From: Platynereis dumerilii
Taxonomy: Eukaryota > Annelida > Polychaeta > Phyllodocida > Nereididae
DNA length: 64,000 nt
Assembly: GCA_026936325.1 (NCBI GenBank)
Contig: JAPTHN010000003.1
Coordinates: 49,098,511 to 49,162,510 of the forward strand
Direction of reading: 5' to 3'
The position numbers and the translations under genes were made by a program. Of this stretch, positions 9,651 to 21,597 are shown in pieces. Below the pieces are notes generated by a model. The model did no database searches. It was not told where the DNA came from and saw only the letters and a program-made list of their open reading frames with translations. Numbering within the stretch: position 1 is the first letter of the stretch; every line of letters begins with the position of its first letter.

Positions 9651-10600
9651 CCCTTAACTATTCTCATGATACTTCCTGTTGATCTTACCTTGGTAAAGAA
9701 ATTAGCTACAGAAGAAAAAGTATTTTTCTAAGCTTAGTCGCTTGTTCATTTTACCCAAGAGCTCTTGATACCTTTAGCATTGGTGGGAATAATTGTTTAA
9801 TAGCATTCTATTACAATTTCACTTTCCCCATTTTTAATTTTCTATTTTGCCGCTAGGTTCTACATCCTGAGGTGATAATGTTATTAGGGGCAATCTGGCC
9901 AAACTGTGAAACCAACTCATAGGGGGAGCCCCTGCTGTGAGGTTGACATACAGGTGCATAGGTGAGAATCAATAAAGCAAAGAGTCTGGTGAGATTCAAT
10001 AAAGCTTAGTGGTGTGATAACCTCAGGCCACAAGAGGAGTAGCATTTCTTTTACCACCCGCAGAGGAATACCATGGGAGAGTAAAACTAATATTGGCTTG
10101 CCACAATGATTGTCTTGACTTGAAATTCTGTTTTTTCATGCTGTGCTGGCATGCCCTCAAAACACGAAATGCAGCAGCATTGCTCCATTAGACTTATTTC
10201 TTAATAAGCAAGTTTTTGGTGCATAAAATACATTCCCACTAAATGCCAGCCTTTTATTCTGAAACAAGATACACTGACTGTCCTGCTTGAAAAGAAAAGG
10301 TTGACTGGTAAAAGCCTTCTACAAATAAATATGCTGAAAAAGAGAAACTTTTAAAGGTGGCAGACACTTGGGGTAATTTTAGATTTTAACTCTAATTTTG
10401 TTCTATTGGGGAAAAGATAGAAATTAGCTTTTGTAACTGATTAATGATGTTACTTTCTTTCATGTGACATGGGCCAGTACAAATCAAAGCGGCTTATGTT
10501 AATTTGTACAGTTGCAGCTGGGATCTTGGCATTGATTAATGATCTTTGAATTCATTAAAAAAGAAGCAGTGGTCAGATGGCAAGGTCACAAAATAGACTC
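9651..10600. other. Element/host junction zone, no gene seen
   Basis: AT-rich sequence with no convincing frame. It contains a short direct duplication near 9960-10005 (GTGAGATTCAATAAAGC and a diverged copy). The right end of the Polinton should lie here, but without the left terminal repeat it cannot be placed. Confidence 0.4.
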
Positions 10601-11286
10601 TAGATTGCAAAATAGCATTGATCAAATAAAAATCTTTGGATGGTGAAATAAAATACCTGTAGTTTCAGACCATGGAAAACTGCCATAAAATGGTGATTAT
10701 TCATGATTGTTTTGTATGTTTTATGTTTTACACTTGTTAACTTGCACTGTAAAAACCGAAAAGAGTTTCTCTTCTTGAGGCTGAAATAAAGTATATCATT
10801 ATCGTTAACATTATATGTAAAATCTGGTCAGAAAGGTGTCTAATGTCTCTGAAAATTTAATCCAGGCAAGAATCTCAGAGTTGCCTAATGTAGGCAGCTT
10901 CTTCTGATAAATCCAGTAAGAGAGATGTCCACTGTGTCATGGAAATTAAACCTGAATAAGAACCAGTGGGTTGCCTAATGTAGGTTGTTGCTGCTGATAT
11001 AATATTTACGTTTTAAGCAAGGTCAATAGCTATATGATGCAGATTCATTATGTATCTCATGTTTTTCAGGAAGAAAATGTTCGTTTTTCAACTTTGGAGG
11101 TATTTCACTGGATGAAGTATTGTAATACTTGGAAAACTTTCACAAAAGGTAATTATTTCTAAAGTCTGGGTGGAAAGGTTTTTAATATGTTGTCAAACTT
11201 TAACCTAAACAAGAACCTCCGGGTTGCCTAAGACAGGTGGTTTCTTCTAATAAATATAGTTGGAGAGATGTCTTATATGTCAACGG

Positions 11287-11309
11287 TGGGGGGGGGGGGG
11301 GGGGGGGGG
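11287..11309 (+). repeat. Poly-G tract, 23 bp
   Basis: An uninterrupted G run directly before a tRNA-derived SINE. It is prone to length change and sequencing error, so its true length is uncertain. Confidence 0.9.
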
Positions 11310-11510
11310 TTGGTCTAGTGGTACCATGCTGGGCTGCCAATCGCTAGGTCCAGGGTTTGAATCCAGCTCTTGTTGGGTCACCTTGGCCTAAGTTGGAAGG
11401 CTGTTTCAATCATCCTTCACCTCATTGCCTTGTCCTCCTCCTACCCTAATTAGCTTACCAATTGCATTAGTACAGTACGTAAAGCCCAATCAACCATCAA
11501 TCAATGTAAA
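11310..11510 (+). mobile_element. tRNA-derived SINE (family 1)
   Basis: It begins with an A-box-like TGGTCTAGTGGTACCATG and has a B-box GGGTTTGAATCC about 35 bp later. The body contains CATCCTTCACCTCATTGCC and ends in a short CAATCAATCAA-like tail. The spacing of A and B boxes fits a pol III promoter inherited from a tRNA. It is inserted into the exon-like array. Related body fragments appear at 47035-47115 and 56600-56690. Confidence 0.75.
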
Positions 11511-11910
11511 GCGTTGTCAAAATTGAACCTGAACAGGAACCCACGGCTTGCCTGATGTAGATGATTTAACTTTTAAGTATGGTCTAATGCTAAATGATGC
11601 GGATTCATTAAATGTATAATATTATGTTTTTTCAGGAAGAAAATGTCTGTTTTCAAACTGTGGAGGTTTTTTCACTGGATGAATTGTAATTGCAGCCCAT
11701 GGAAAACTGCCACAAAAAGGTGATTATATCTAAAATCTGGTTAGAAAGGTGTCTAATATGTCACCAAAATTAAATTGGGGAATCCCTGGCTTGCCTAATA
11801 TAATATTGGCGGCTGCTTCTGATAAATCCAGTTGGAGAGATGTCTACTGTGTAATCAAAATTTAACCTGAACAAGCATTGAAGTTAGGTCAAATGCTATA
11901 TGATGCAGAT

Positions 11911-12195
11911 AGAGTTCCCCCGTGGCCTGATTGGTAAGTGCGCTTGTCAACTGGCTTTGAGGGTGTGGGTTCAAATCTCACCCCGGGAACTCACTTTAGT
12001 CTGAGCCCATTGGACATTAAATTGAGGCGGGTTGTATCCAGTATTCTATGCTGGGGCAACTGAAAGACCCTGGCATCTCTGAATTAATAGGGTATTGGCA
12101 GACTCACAGCCTTCTCATCTCATCATCATACGGTGATCGCCTGCCTCGATATAGCCCACTAAGGTGCTGCAGAGGCGTAAAATACAAACAAACAA
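11911..12195 (+). mobile_element. tRNA-derived SINE (family 2) with perfect 14-bp target duplication
   Basis: The body starts AGAGTTCCCCCGTGGCCTGA. The A-box is TGGCCTGATTGGTAAGTG and the B-box GGGTTCAAATCTC. It ends with an ACAAACAA-type tail. It is flanked by TATATGATGCAGAT at 11897-11910 and 12196-12209. Sister units of the array (near 11030 and 11590) carry the same host sequence without the insert, which confirms the junctions. Confidence 0.9.
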
Positions 12196-12364
12196 TATAT
12201 GATGCAGATTCATTATGTATCTCATGTTTTTCAGGAAGAAAATTTTTCTTTTTAAACTATGGAGGTATTTTCACTGGATGAAGAAATTGTGATTGGAAAT
12301 CGAGAATTGTCACAAAAAGGTAATCATTTCTAAAATCTGGTTGGAATGACTTTTATCATGTCAT

Positions 12365-13360
12365 CACCATCGGGAAGATCATAGTAAGCATTTAAAAAAA
12401 TTAGGTCAAGTGGCACAGCTTGGCCTGATGCTCGGGTAAGTTGTGCTGCATGATGGGCGAGTTGTTCCTGAGGTTTATTCCAGAAGAACCTTGTATTTCA
12501 CCAAGGGTGCAAGAGCAAGGGGGTGGAGGGGGCAATTGCCCCTCCTGCCCTTGTCCAAGGGGGGCAGGGGGGCACGGTGTGTCCTTTTGATCTTATTAAA
12601 AAACATTATAATAATTTTATTATCAAAATTATTATTGACAGTCTTTTTAAATGTTGTTATGCAAAATTGACATGAATATACCCTTTTTCATCCGACCACC
12701 CCTGCTGCCCACATTTCCTTCCAGTATCCCTGTATTTCACCTGTTTCTTCAGATATATCATTTGTATCTGCCTTTAGCATATGGCTGATATGCTACATGA
12801 AACTAATCAAACACTTAATAGCCATCTTACGCAAAAATTCAAAATTATGCAAAAACTCGAATGTTTTTAGTTAAGAAGACGGTATAACACTTTCTAACTT
12901 ACTTGTAAACAGAAATCGATTAATGACAATTAAATCCTGTGTTATATCATAGCCTCATAGGCAGAAACTCACTCCAATCCAAACGGCACAAATTAGCCCG
13001 TATTGATTTCTGGAGAAAACCGGTTGTCAAAAATAAATCAACCATGCAAGATTAAATCTTTCAAAACAATGTCTAGATATACCTTCTAACTCCGTCCTAC
13101 CCGAAAAACTTCATCTTATTACAAATACCAAATGACTGAAAAACAAGAATGTCGGTCCTCGTTACATCAGGTTTTCAAGAAAAATTTAATTTATGAGTGT
13201 AGCTTTCCATAGCTTTACAGTTGACAGTCTTTTTCTAGGTGCATAATGATGTTGACCTATTGCTTTTTTACCCAGTTCTTAATTTTTACCCCAGTAGTGG
13301 GGGTGGAGGCACAACTTACCCTGTGGCACAACATACCCCAGTCTCCCCCACATTTACAAA
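12365..13360 (+). mobile_element. Inverted-repeat DNA transposon of the GGGGTAAGTTGTGCC family, left-truncated
   Basis: It matches the complete copy at 29756-30697 through GGTCAAGTGGCACA, GGGTAAGTTGTGC, GTATTTCACC, CAATGCGAGAT-like and CCCAGTTCTT blocks. It ends CACAACATACCCCAGTCTCC. The left end is missing. A second element is inserted at 12503-12730. No protein is encoded. Confidence 0.7.
12503..12730 (+). mobile_element. Nested insertion with 11-bp target duplication
   Basis: TGTATTTCACC occurs at 12492-12502 and again at 12731-12741. The sister element at 29.8-30.7 kb has one copy of this site and no insert. The insert has G-rich and C-rich ends (GGGGGCAATTGCCCC near the left, CCACCCCTGCTGCC near the right) and an AT-rich centre. 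It is non-coding and its family was not settled. Confidence 0.7.
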
Positions 13361-15460
13361 TTCAAAATTGCACAATGTGACATGACTGCTAATTGTTACA
13401 GATTATGGATGACATGTGAAATAAAAAGGGAAAAACAAGAAACATCACTGGCCACTTCTCCAATATAGAAGGTAAACATTTATTTAATTTTTAAAGTTAT
13501 TTTTAGTTCCCTTTGTCATAATTATAATGAACACTTCATAATCAGGGATTGACTGGTTCCTAGTAAGTCCTGTTGTTGCATAATTACTTAGTGCACATTA
13601 ACTGGATGTTTTCTCATAAAATTCAACCCTTAAGCACAATTTGCCAATCATTGGATAAATGCATAACGTATTAAAGGCTCCCATGTATCTCTCTTTTATT
13701 GCTCAGGTAAACTTTAATAATAACGGCAATTTTCAATTTTGCCGTACAAATGGACAGAACTTTTAACTTTTATTTCTTTCTAAAAAAAATAATTACCAAC
13801 CATTTGTTTAAATAATTTCTGTTCTATCATTACAGGTTATATGCATCATTGGTATCTTACGGGTCATCTGCATCATCTATGTCATCATCTTGACATTTCT
13901 GGTCGTGATTATGGTGTTTTTATTACTTGAGATAAAATACTCATCGGTGCGCAGATCTGCCTTCTTCGATGCAAATAAGCGATACTGACTTAATGGAACA
14001 TTTCTTTATTTTTACTCCTGTGACAATTTGACAAAAACACCTTGAACCTTATCCACAAAAGGACAGATGAGCATTCACCTGATTTTCAATGCTCTGATTT
14101 TTCCTGTGCATATTATTCTTATAAACATTTGAGCGCATATCAATATATGAAGTAAAAAATACGATCTAATTACTTTTATGCCAGTTTTTCATCGGAGGAA
14201 CTAACATTCAATTGTTGTTGTAAACAATATACATTCACTGTTGTTACACTGAACAAATTTGGGTTGCTTACATCATTTTGAAATATAAAATTGTATTATT
14301 TGTAAGCGGTAGTTTTGTGGCGAAGTGTCATCTAAAAGTAGGACCGACAAATGTCCTACATATTCTCCTACAGTTTTGCAAATTACATTTATTTTATGAT
14401 GAGTTGAACCAGTAAAAACATATATTTTGCATGCCTACTTAAAAAGATTCTCTTTGTTGCTACAGAGTCTGACGCATCCTTGTATTATTTCACTAATGAA
14501 AAATTGGAATTATTAAATTGTGAAATTACTGACACCTTTTGTTGATTTTCTATGAAGATGAGCTTCAAACAAGTAGTTGCACAGCTTGGCCTGTTTCTCA
14601 ATGCTTCAATGATGCATTGCATAGACTTTCCTGGGATGCAGATCTGAAGCTTCCAATAATTCTCTGAAAGCAAAACTAGTGGCAGTTCTGCTTAACTTGA
14701 TGATGCATGCGAGGCTGGTCACTTTCACTTTTAAAGTTTTTTTCTGCAATGCTTAAAATGAGTGTTCAATATAGAACTCTTAGAAGACAGTGTCATATGA
14801 AGCATTCATATTTTCTATAAAGAGCACATAGTTCTACAAAAATAATATTAATGTCAGGTATTAATAAAGCTGCAGTGCTTATTTCCTGGTTTTCATTACC
14901 AATAGGGCAAGCTTTAGAATGAAAACCTGAGTATGGGTGTGTGGTTTTAATACGACCATATTTGGCAAAAACCCCGACAGGTGATAAAAAAGTCAGACAT
15001 CAACAAGAAATTGTCATACTTGCTTTATGGCATGTGTTTTACTGTATGAAACACAATGTCATTGACTCTGGGATCAATGTACTAATTTTCATTTTCAAGC
15101 TATAAACAATAATTTAGTTTTGCTTTTCGTCAATCGTTGAATCTTGTTGAAATTCTATCAACCTGGATAATTGATTAAGGCTTTACATCATGTATTCATG
15201 CATTTTGACAGGCTATTGTAATTAGGACAGGAGCAGGGCACAGCAATGATGAGAAGGTTGATTGAAACTGCTGTCCAACATAGTATACCCGATAGTGACA
15301 TGGCCAGAGCTGGAATAAGACCCACGAACCAGCAATTGCATTGAAGTCCAGCTGAGCTGAGATCCCCTTCCCAGTAAAGTAAGTCAGATTATGTACTTTA
15401 CCTTTTTAACCTGCTTAAGCAAAAGTGGGAACACAAAATACCAAAATTTGATTGAAGGAG
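13361..15460. other. AT-rich intergenic stretch, nothing recognised
   Basis: Only short open frames without recognisable content. No tRNA-like boxes or clear inverted repeats were noticed on reading. Confidence 0.4.
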
Positions 15461-15469
15461 GTTTTTTTA

Positions 15470-15729
15470 CAGTGCTGTGCAAAAGTGTTGAGGCAACCCA
15501 CAATTTTTCTTTGTTTTACATTCCCTTTGAGCACACATGACCCTCCTCTCCATGTTTCCCTTCCTAAGTATCTCCATACAAGTACTCATAAATGTTTTTT
15601 AAAATGGATCTTGGAGAAACATTCCTGAACACTATACTAATAAGAATACCACATCATTTGGACTCAAAACGTAGTTTGGAAATCAAGCATAAAAATTTGG
15701 ATGTGGCTCGAGACTTTTGAACATAACTG
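15470..15729 (+). mobile_element. Tc1/mariner-type MITE, 260 bp
   Basis: It begins CAGTGCTGTGCAAAAGT and ends in the diverged inverse GACTTTTGAACATAACTG, with TA on both sides (15468-15469 and 15730-15731). A CAGT..TGTGCAAAAGT terminus with TA duplication is typical of Tc1-like elements. It is too short to code. Confidence 0.8.
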
Positions 15730-16228
15730 TATTTTTGGCGTTTTATTACTTCATTTCATAGGCCCCCTCTTTGCTGTTAAGGCATACAAAGGCAAGTAAA
15801 ATCTGCTCTTACTGTACTTCACCTTTGTGGGGCAATATTTTTCCAGGAGTATTTTTGCCCTAAGGAAATGCCCTCGATAGACTGACAGACAATCCTTCAG
15901 ACAGACAGACAGACAGTCACACGCAAACAATACCCTCACTCTGCTTGGAAGTTAGCAAAATAATACTATATAAATTGAACAGATGCCATTTTAAATTTCT
16001 TTACTATCTATTTGAATTTTTGAGTGCATTTACTTTGGGGCAAAACAGATACAATCATACTATGTATATATGCTATTTTTCACAAACTAGATGCAGTATA
16101 ATTAGACCTGATTAGCAGCGATTGCTTGTGGTGATTACTGTGTGTTTGTATACAACTGTTTGGTGTTTCTAATCCGACTGATCTCAATGACTGTTTCAGA
16201 TCAACGCTTCTTCTCCCTTCATAAAGAT

Positions 16229-18078
16229 AAACACCTAGTGTTTATTTTAAAACACTTCTAGAGTCAAAGACATGTTGAAGTGTTTAAAAAGTGTAACAAG
16301 CTCATTAAGGTGTTGTCGTGTTTATAACTCATAAACACCTCAACATGTTTATCTTTATGAATATAAGGCCTGGTGCAAATTTTTGCGTATTTCAGGTGAA
16401 GCCAGCGTTATATCTGCTACAAAACCATACAAAATATGTATGTTCCATTCCACAGTACTTTGATGTGTTTAAATCTATTTTGTCAGTAAATATTTCAAAT
16501 TTCAGGGCAATCGGAGTGTTGGTTCCAGAAATCTGGGGTCTTGAACATCCAGAAAATGGCAATTTTTAGCATTTTAGCGTGACATGCATATTTTGAGCAA
16601 TGTTTAATCCTTCATTTGGAAAATTGTGTCAACAATTTGTCAATGGAAAGCATTCTCAACTGTGGCCATGGGAGTTCTGGTTCTTTGACTATCAATTGCA
16701 TTTTGATACTCTGTGTATTTGTCAAATAGTGTCAACAGGAATCCAAAGTGACCAATGAAGCCAAAAAATTAAATTTTAGCAATTTCTGAGCAACATCTCT
16801 GTATACCTGTTGATTCTTGGCATTTTATGCAGTATTGGCTCTCCAGCCCAGCTTGAGGACCCCTCTACTGCATATTATACCTTATTTCCATATGTAGATT
16901 TCTCAACTACTTGTTTGCACATTTTTTTGTTGCTTTATAAAAGCTGTCCCGACCCTAACACTAACTTTGTAGATACTCTCATTCCAAAACAGGCTGGCTA
17001 CATTCACTTTTTCACTGCAAAATTTGTCCTCTACAGTGGCTCAATTTTTTAGCAACAAAAAAGGATGCATCTGGCCTTTTGGATTTTAGCTATTGTTGAA
17101 AACCATTCCATGTCCCGACCCTAACACCTCTGTCCCGACCCTAACACCTTCTATTTTCCATCCCCATGTAACCTGAAACTTGCAGGCTTTAAGTTATCAT
17201 GGACTATGCAAGTTCTCTTTCTTATTAGAGATGACTAAAAATGCCAAAAGAACTCCAAAAAATAGTCTGGACATCCAGGAATGGGACAAATAAAAAGTAA
17301 TGTTAATATACTTTAAGATTATCAAATAACCTTCTTTGATGAATGTTAAAGCTATTAAAAGTTAAAAATTGACTAAGGAATAATGCTAGACCAGTAAATT
17401 GACTTATCCATGGCTACTGGTTGCAGTTCATACATGGTTTTTTTTAAATGTCTGTTAGTGTCCCAACCCTGACGCCTCCAACGAAATTTTCAATGCAAAA
17501 TCAGCATGTTATATCTTCAATACTAATAACTATATCTATTGGAAATTTCAATTACATACTAGGCTTTGTATGCAAAGCAACATTTTGTCATCTTTATCAG
17601 TGTAAATCTTTGTTTGGGAAATTTTAAATTATATCTTGTGTTAGAAAGGGCTAATCTTTGAAAAAACGGCAGTTTAGAAAATTTGAACAATTTAAACAAT
17701 TCCGTGTCCCACCAAAATATGCATGCATTTCATCCATGGCCTAACAGGTTCAGAAAGTGATGAGATTTGACCAACACAACACTTATAAACCAACTTAATC
17801 ACCCCAAAATTTTATGTTTTGTCGTTGCTTCTTCCATTGAAAAAATCACAATAGCCATGTAGGAAATCATTACTTAACTCTGATTTTTTGTTTACTTATT
17901 GCCACATATATGCACTATAAATTCCACCATAATTCCCAGCAAAATGAACACCTTTATTTTTCACCATCTTGTCACGCTCTTATTTGCACCAGGCCATAAA
18001 CACTTCAACATGTTTAAAAAGTGTAACCAAAAAGTGTTTATTTTGGTGTTAAAATAACAACACTTGTTTTTAGAGTGT
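16229..18078 (+). mobile_element. Palindromic MITE interrupted by a 1.6 kb element
   Basis: The outer halves (16229-16366 and 17996-18078) consist of inverted AACACTT/AAGTGTT, AAACACCTCAACATGTTTA and AAAAAGTGTAAC blocks. Together they form a palindromic element that was split by the insertion listed next. Confidence 0.6.
16367..17995 (+). mobile_element. Non-coding inverted-repeat element, 1.63 kb, 4-bp duplication
   Basis: It starts GGCCTGGTGCAAAT and ends ATTTGCACCAGGCC, a perfect 14-bp inverted terminus, flanked by ATAA on both sides. Inside, GTCCCGACCCTAACAC-type motifs occur about four times (near 16946, 17112, 17131 and, diverged, 17459). No long frame is present. The superfamily was not assigned. 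Confidence 0.75.
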
Positions 18079-18094
18079 GCTTCTTTGGGGTTTA

Positions 18095-18462
18095 TTACAG
18101 CGAAACACTTTGATATAGAATTAGAGTGGAGTGTGGTAAAGTGAAAATGGCACTTCGTGTGTCATCATGCTGATGATTTGTCATAATCAAACACAATACT
18201 TTCAATGTTAATTTGATTGAAGGAGACTTATCCCACTTGTTGGTGACAGCCAAACGAAAGGATTATGCATCTGATTTTCATTCTAAAATCCGTTATGAGA
18301 AGTCAAATAGCTTTCTCTTGATTATGACCAATCAAACAGCCTCTATGTTTCCCATGTTGAAAGTAGAGAAGATGACACTTCATCGGCTATCATGAGTCAC
18401 GAAGTGCCATTTTCGCAGAGCCACAGTCTACTCTAATTCTATATCAAAGTGTTTCGCTGTAA
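18095..18462 (+). mobile_element. Foldback MITE, 368 bp
   Basis: The 33-bp termini are near-perfect inverted copies (TTACAGCGAAACACTTTG at the left, CAAAGTGTTTCGCTGTAA at the right). Partial inverted symmetry continues inside around GTGTCATC and CACGAAGTGCCATTTTC. A fragment of the same inner sequence occurs at about 22010-22080. Confidence 0.85.
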
Positions 18463-18739
18463 TGAACAGTGATTGACTTGCCCTATAAATACCAAGTCCA
18501 GACCGCAACTTTTATTTTTCATATGACTGTATGGGATGTCAAAAGAGTTTTTAACTTTATATTACATTAAAATTATAATTCATCAACTGTTATATGTGTA
18601 TATATATTCTACTACTGTTTCATGTACTTATTTGATTTTTGGTTTTGTTTGTATTATTTGCACGTTTACATGTGTAATTGTCAAAACAAATTTCATGTAT
18701 GACAAAAAATTCTTATTGTATCAGTTTCTCCCTTGTATC

Positions 18740-18850
18740 AGTGTCTATGCTGGGCAAGTAAAAGATCCCTCACATGGGGCAAATGTGTAACATGTTGAGG
18801 ACTAACGCTCTCTCTCCCATCTCATAAATCAACCCTCATGAGCGCCCAGA
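18740..18850 (+). repeat. SINE-like tail fragment
   Basis: GGCAAGTAAAAGATCCCTCACATGG, GTTGAGGACT and GCCCAGAACTGG occur in the same order as at 60434-60536. No tRNA-like head was found. Confidence 0.5.
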
Positions 18851-20556
18851 ACTGGACTTAGAGGGCTGCACTTACCATATGGGTGAAGTCATTTCAAATG
18901 AGGCCAAAAGTGTCACATAAGGGTAAATTTTTAAATGCATGTTTTAGGATGTATTCCTCATTCAGCCTGTGCTCCATAGTCTTAATTTTTACGAAATGTA
19001 CTTTTTATGTGCTTAAGTTACACTGACACTGCCCTACATAGAATTTTGCTGACAAGAGTCTTTGTCGTCACGTAGGTGAGAAATTTTGGTTGACTCCACT
19101 TTATTTACAGCTCTAGCAATTGATCTGAAGAAATCAGTTTTTTTTTTCAGTGCCAGAGTGGACCTATGATGTCATAGGCAGATGCTCCATTGCTCAGCAC
19201 TGGAAGATATGCAAAATTGGTGCTAGCAATGATGCCATAGGTCCAACTGGCCAATAGAGTTCATTGTGCACAGTTTCATCATAGCCTTGCAGTTACATCA
19301 TTGCTACACTGGCCAATAATATCACAACAACAACTCAGGTGCAAAGTTGGACTGCACATGGGGAGGGGGAACTCTACTCAAAAGCTGTCAATTGTCCTTA
19401 TGATTGCATACTCACACGAGGTACTGTGGTAACCAACAATGCAATACAGGATTAAAGCAGTTTTTGTTTTACACTGAAAAAGACAGCCAACAAAACTGCA
19501 AACAGTCCATATCAAATCCAATTGAGACCAGAAGCATGTTTGTAGGCAACTGTGATTAATTGTAAGTTTTCCTATTAACCATGCTTGGTTGAATTTCAGG
19601 TACTTAAAGTGTCACCAAATAAACAACCCCCCTCCCCCAACTTAACACCTGAGTTTTTGCAGTGGTATTATTCACTATGGCAAAACCAGACGAGGGTAAC
19701 TGAGTTACCCTCGTCTTCGTTTTCAAAAAAATCAGCCAAAATCTAGGTCATCCCATTGGATCCCATGTTAAAATATGACGAGGGTAACTGCTTTTTCAAT
19801 AATGGCAAGACGAGGGTAACTGCATATGATGACTAAGGTAACTGCAAGGATAATGTGTATCAAATTAGATAGATTTTGTCTGAAATTAAAATATTAATTT
19901 GGAGAAAAATCACAGCAATGACATTGATAAACCTGGCGATTTTTTTAGCCTATATAGTATATATAGATGACAGATGACAGGAGTATCTATATCAATTTGA
20001 AGTACAATAATAAAACTTTGGATCGCACCGAAGTGCGTCTTTGATAAAACTTGGTTTTGGCCATAGTCCTTAAAGGAGAAAGATATGTGATACCAAACAT
20101 TCATGTTTCTATCCAATATGAGTGCATATAAATTTGAAAGTGATCCCAACAGTGTAATGTGCAGTATGTTCACTAATTTGAATCTATCTATCTATCTATC
20201 TATCGATCTATCTATCTATCTATCTTCTTTCTACCTGCATATACATGTCAGACAGTCAATCGTGAGAGTCTATGACTCTGAGACTATATTTATGATATAT
20301 TTATGATTATCGGCCTTGTGTGAGTTACATCAATTTCAAGAAGCATGAGTTTCTGAGCATTTGACAATGAAATGTAGCAAATGAACATGATACATTGTAC
20401 AGTTCATGTGATCGGTTGAAACATTGAATTACAAAGAGTTAAACTCAGTTTATAAGTACAGTTTAATAGCATAAACAACATAAATATTTCAGGCCAATGA
20501 CGTTTCTGCTGTTGGGATGTGATTGTTATACTATAACGTTTACAGGTACATGTGTA

Positions 20557-21410
20557 GGGGAGAGCCGGGCATGATGGGCCGCCGGGGCATGATGGGTTTG
20601 GGCTTTAACTCCAAAGTTTAACACTGGAGGAAGCTGATGTTTGTTGTTTAGAATACAACTTTTGCTAACCTTTATTGAACAAAACATTGCATGGTTCAGA
20701 TACCAATACTTTAGCAGATATTGCCCTTTCTAGGATTTTGAAGCCCTGACAACTTTTTTTCCCGATTTTCCAAGTGCGTTGTGATTATGCGTAAGTGGTA
20801 TTTTATCAGCTGTCTTGTTTTACTTTCACAAAGAGATATCTCAACATTTTGCATGAAAACTCTCTGATTTGACTTTATTCTTGGAAACTGGTGTCTGAGG
20901 GCATTTGTGAAAAATGAAGTTTGGGGCATGATGGGTCTCTTGGTATTATCTTATTTACTACCTCTGGTATAGAATTAAGAACATAATTTGTGTGCCAAAT
21001 CACCTTTGACTATGTTAAATTTACGTTTTTGGATTGTTACCTGCATTTTTTAGCTGAAAAAGTGATTATGATTTGCTGAGTTGGTTCAATAACTACCATT
21101 TATCATGTAATACAAGTTTTTTGTTAAGAATATTGGAATTATTTCAGTTTTACAACTATAATGCCGTAAGTATTGACCAACATTTGAAGCTGCCCATCAT
21201 GCCCCACACTTGCGGGGCATTATGGGCACCTGTCGAAAAATTAAAAGTGCTTATAACTCAAACATTATTTGATTGAGCGAAACAAGATTTTCTATGCTTT
21301 AAGTAGAACCTAATGCAAAACCAGTCAGCAACAAATAGTAATTATTGTTGGCAGAGTAATGACATGGTGGACCTTCAAAGTTAAGGTGCCCATCATGCCC
21401 CGCTCTCCCC
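20557..21410 (+). mobile_element. TA-flanked transposon of the GGGGCATGATGGG family, 854 bp
   Basis: The left end is GGGGAGAGCCGGGCATGATG and the right end is the inverse CATCATGCCCCGCTCTCCCC, each bordered by TA. GGGGCATGATGGG recurs inside in both orientations (near 20584, 20925, 21193, 21210). It is non-coding. Confidence 0.8.
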
Positions 21411-21412
21411 TA

Positions 21413-21597
21413 CAGAGGCGGATCCAGACAGGGTAGTCTGGGGGGGGGCCGAGCGACGTTTCAGCCTTCGCGGACCCGATTCACGTCGTTTCAGCATTTG
21501 CGAGCCTGTGTTGCTTCATATTTTCTTGAAAATGTTATTGCCATCTCAAGGGTGTAGAGGGGGCCCGGGCCCCCTAGGCCCCGTCTTGATCCGCTAC
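21413..21597 (+). mobile_element. hAT-like MITE, 185 bp
   Basis: It starts CAGAGGCGGATCCAGACAGG and ends CCCCGTCTTGATCCGCTACTG (last 20 bases considered), inverted copies beginning CAG and ending CTG. G-rich and C-rich subterminal blocks sit inside. Diverged relatives with GCGGATCCAG or a similar start occur near 31290, 34080 and 38316. Confidence 0.65.

Larger units (their letters stand above)
10600..12370 (+). repeat. Diverged array of exon-like repeat units (four copies, roughly 0.6 kb apart)
   Basis: Units near 10640, 11035, 11590 and 12200 share a block running from GATTCATTATGTATCTCATG through TTTTTCAG and GGAAGAAAATGT to CACTGGATGAA and ACAAAAAGGTAAT. They also share downstream blocks (AAATCTGGTT, GTTGCCTAATGTAGG, CTTCTGATAAATCCAGTTGG). 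The core of each of the last three copies looks like a short exon of about 78-84 bp between a good acceptor and a good donor. The first copy is partial. The copies are diverged enough that only the second keeps the EENVRF frame open, and the C copy keeps another. No protein family is recognised. Confidence 0.6.

Noticed and set aside
11310-11380. tRNA gene
   Set aside because: A and B boxes are present, but there is no cloverleaf closure, and the sequence continues into a SINE body. The same applies at 11920, 46270 and 55240.
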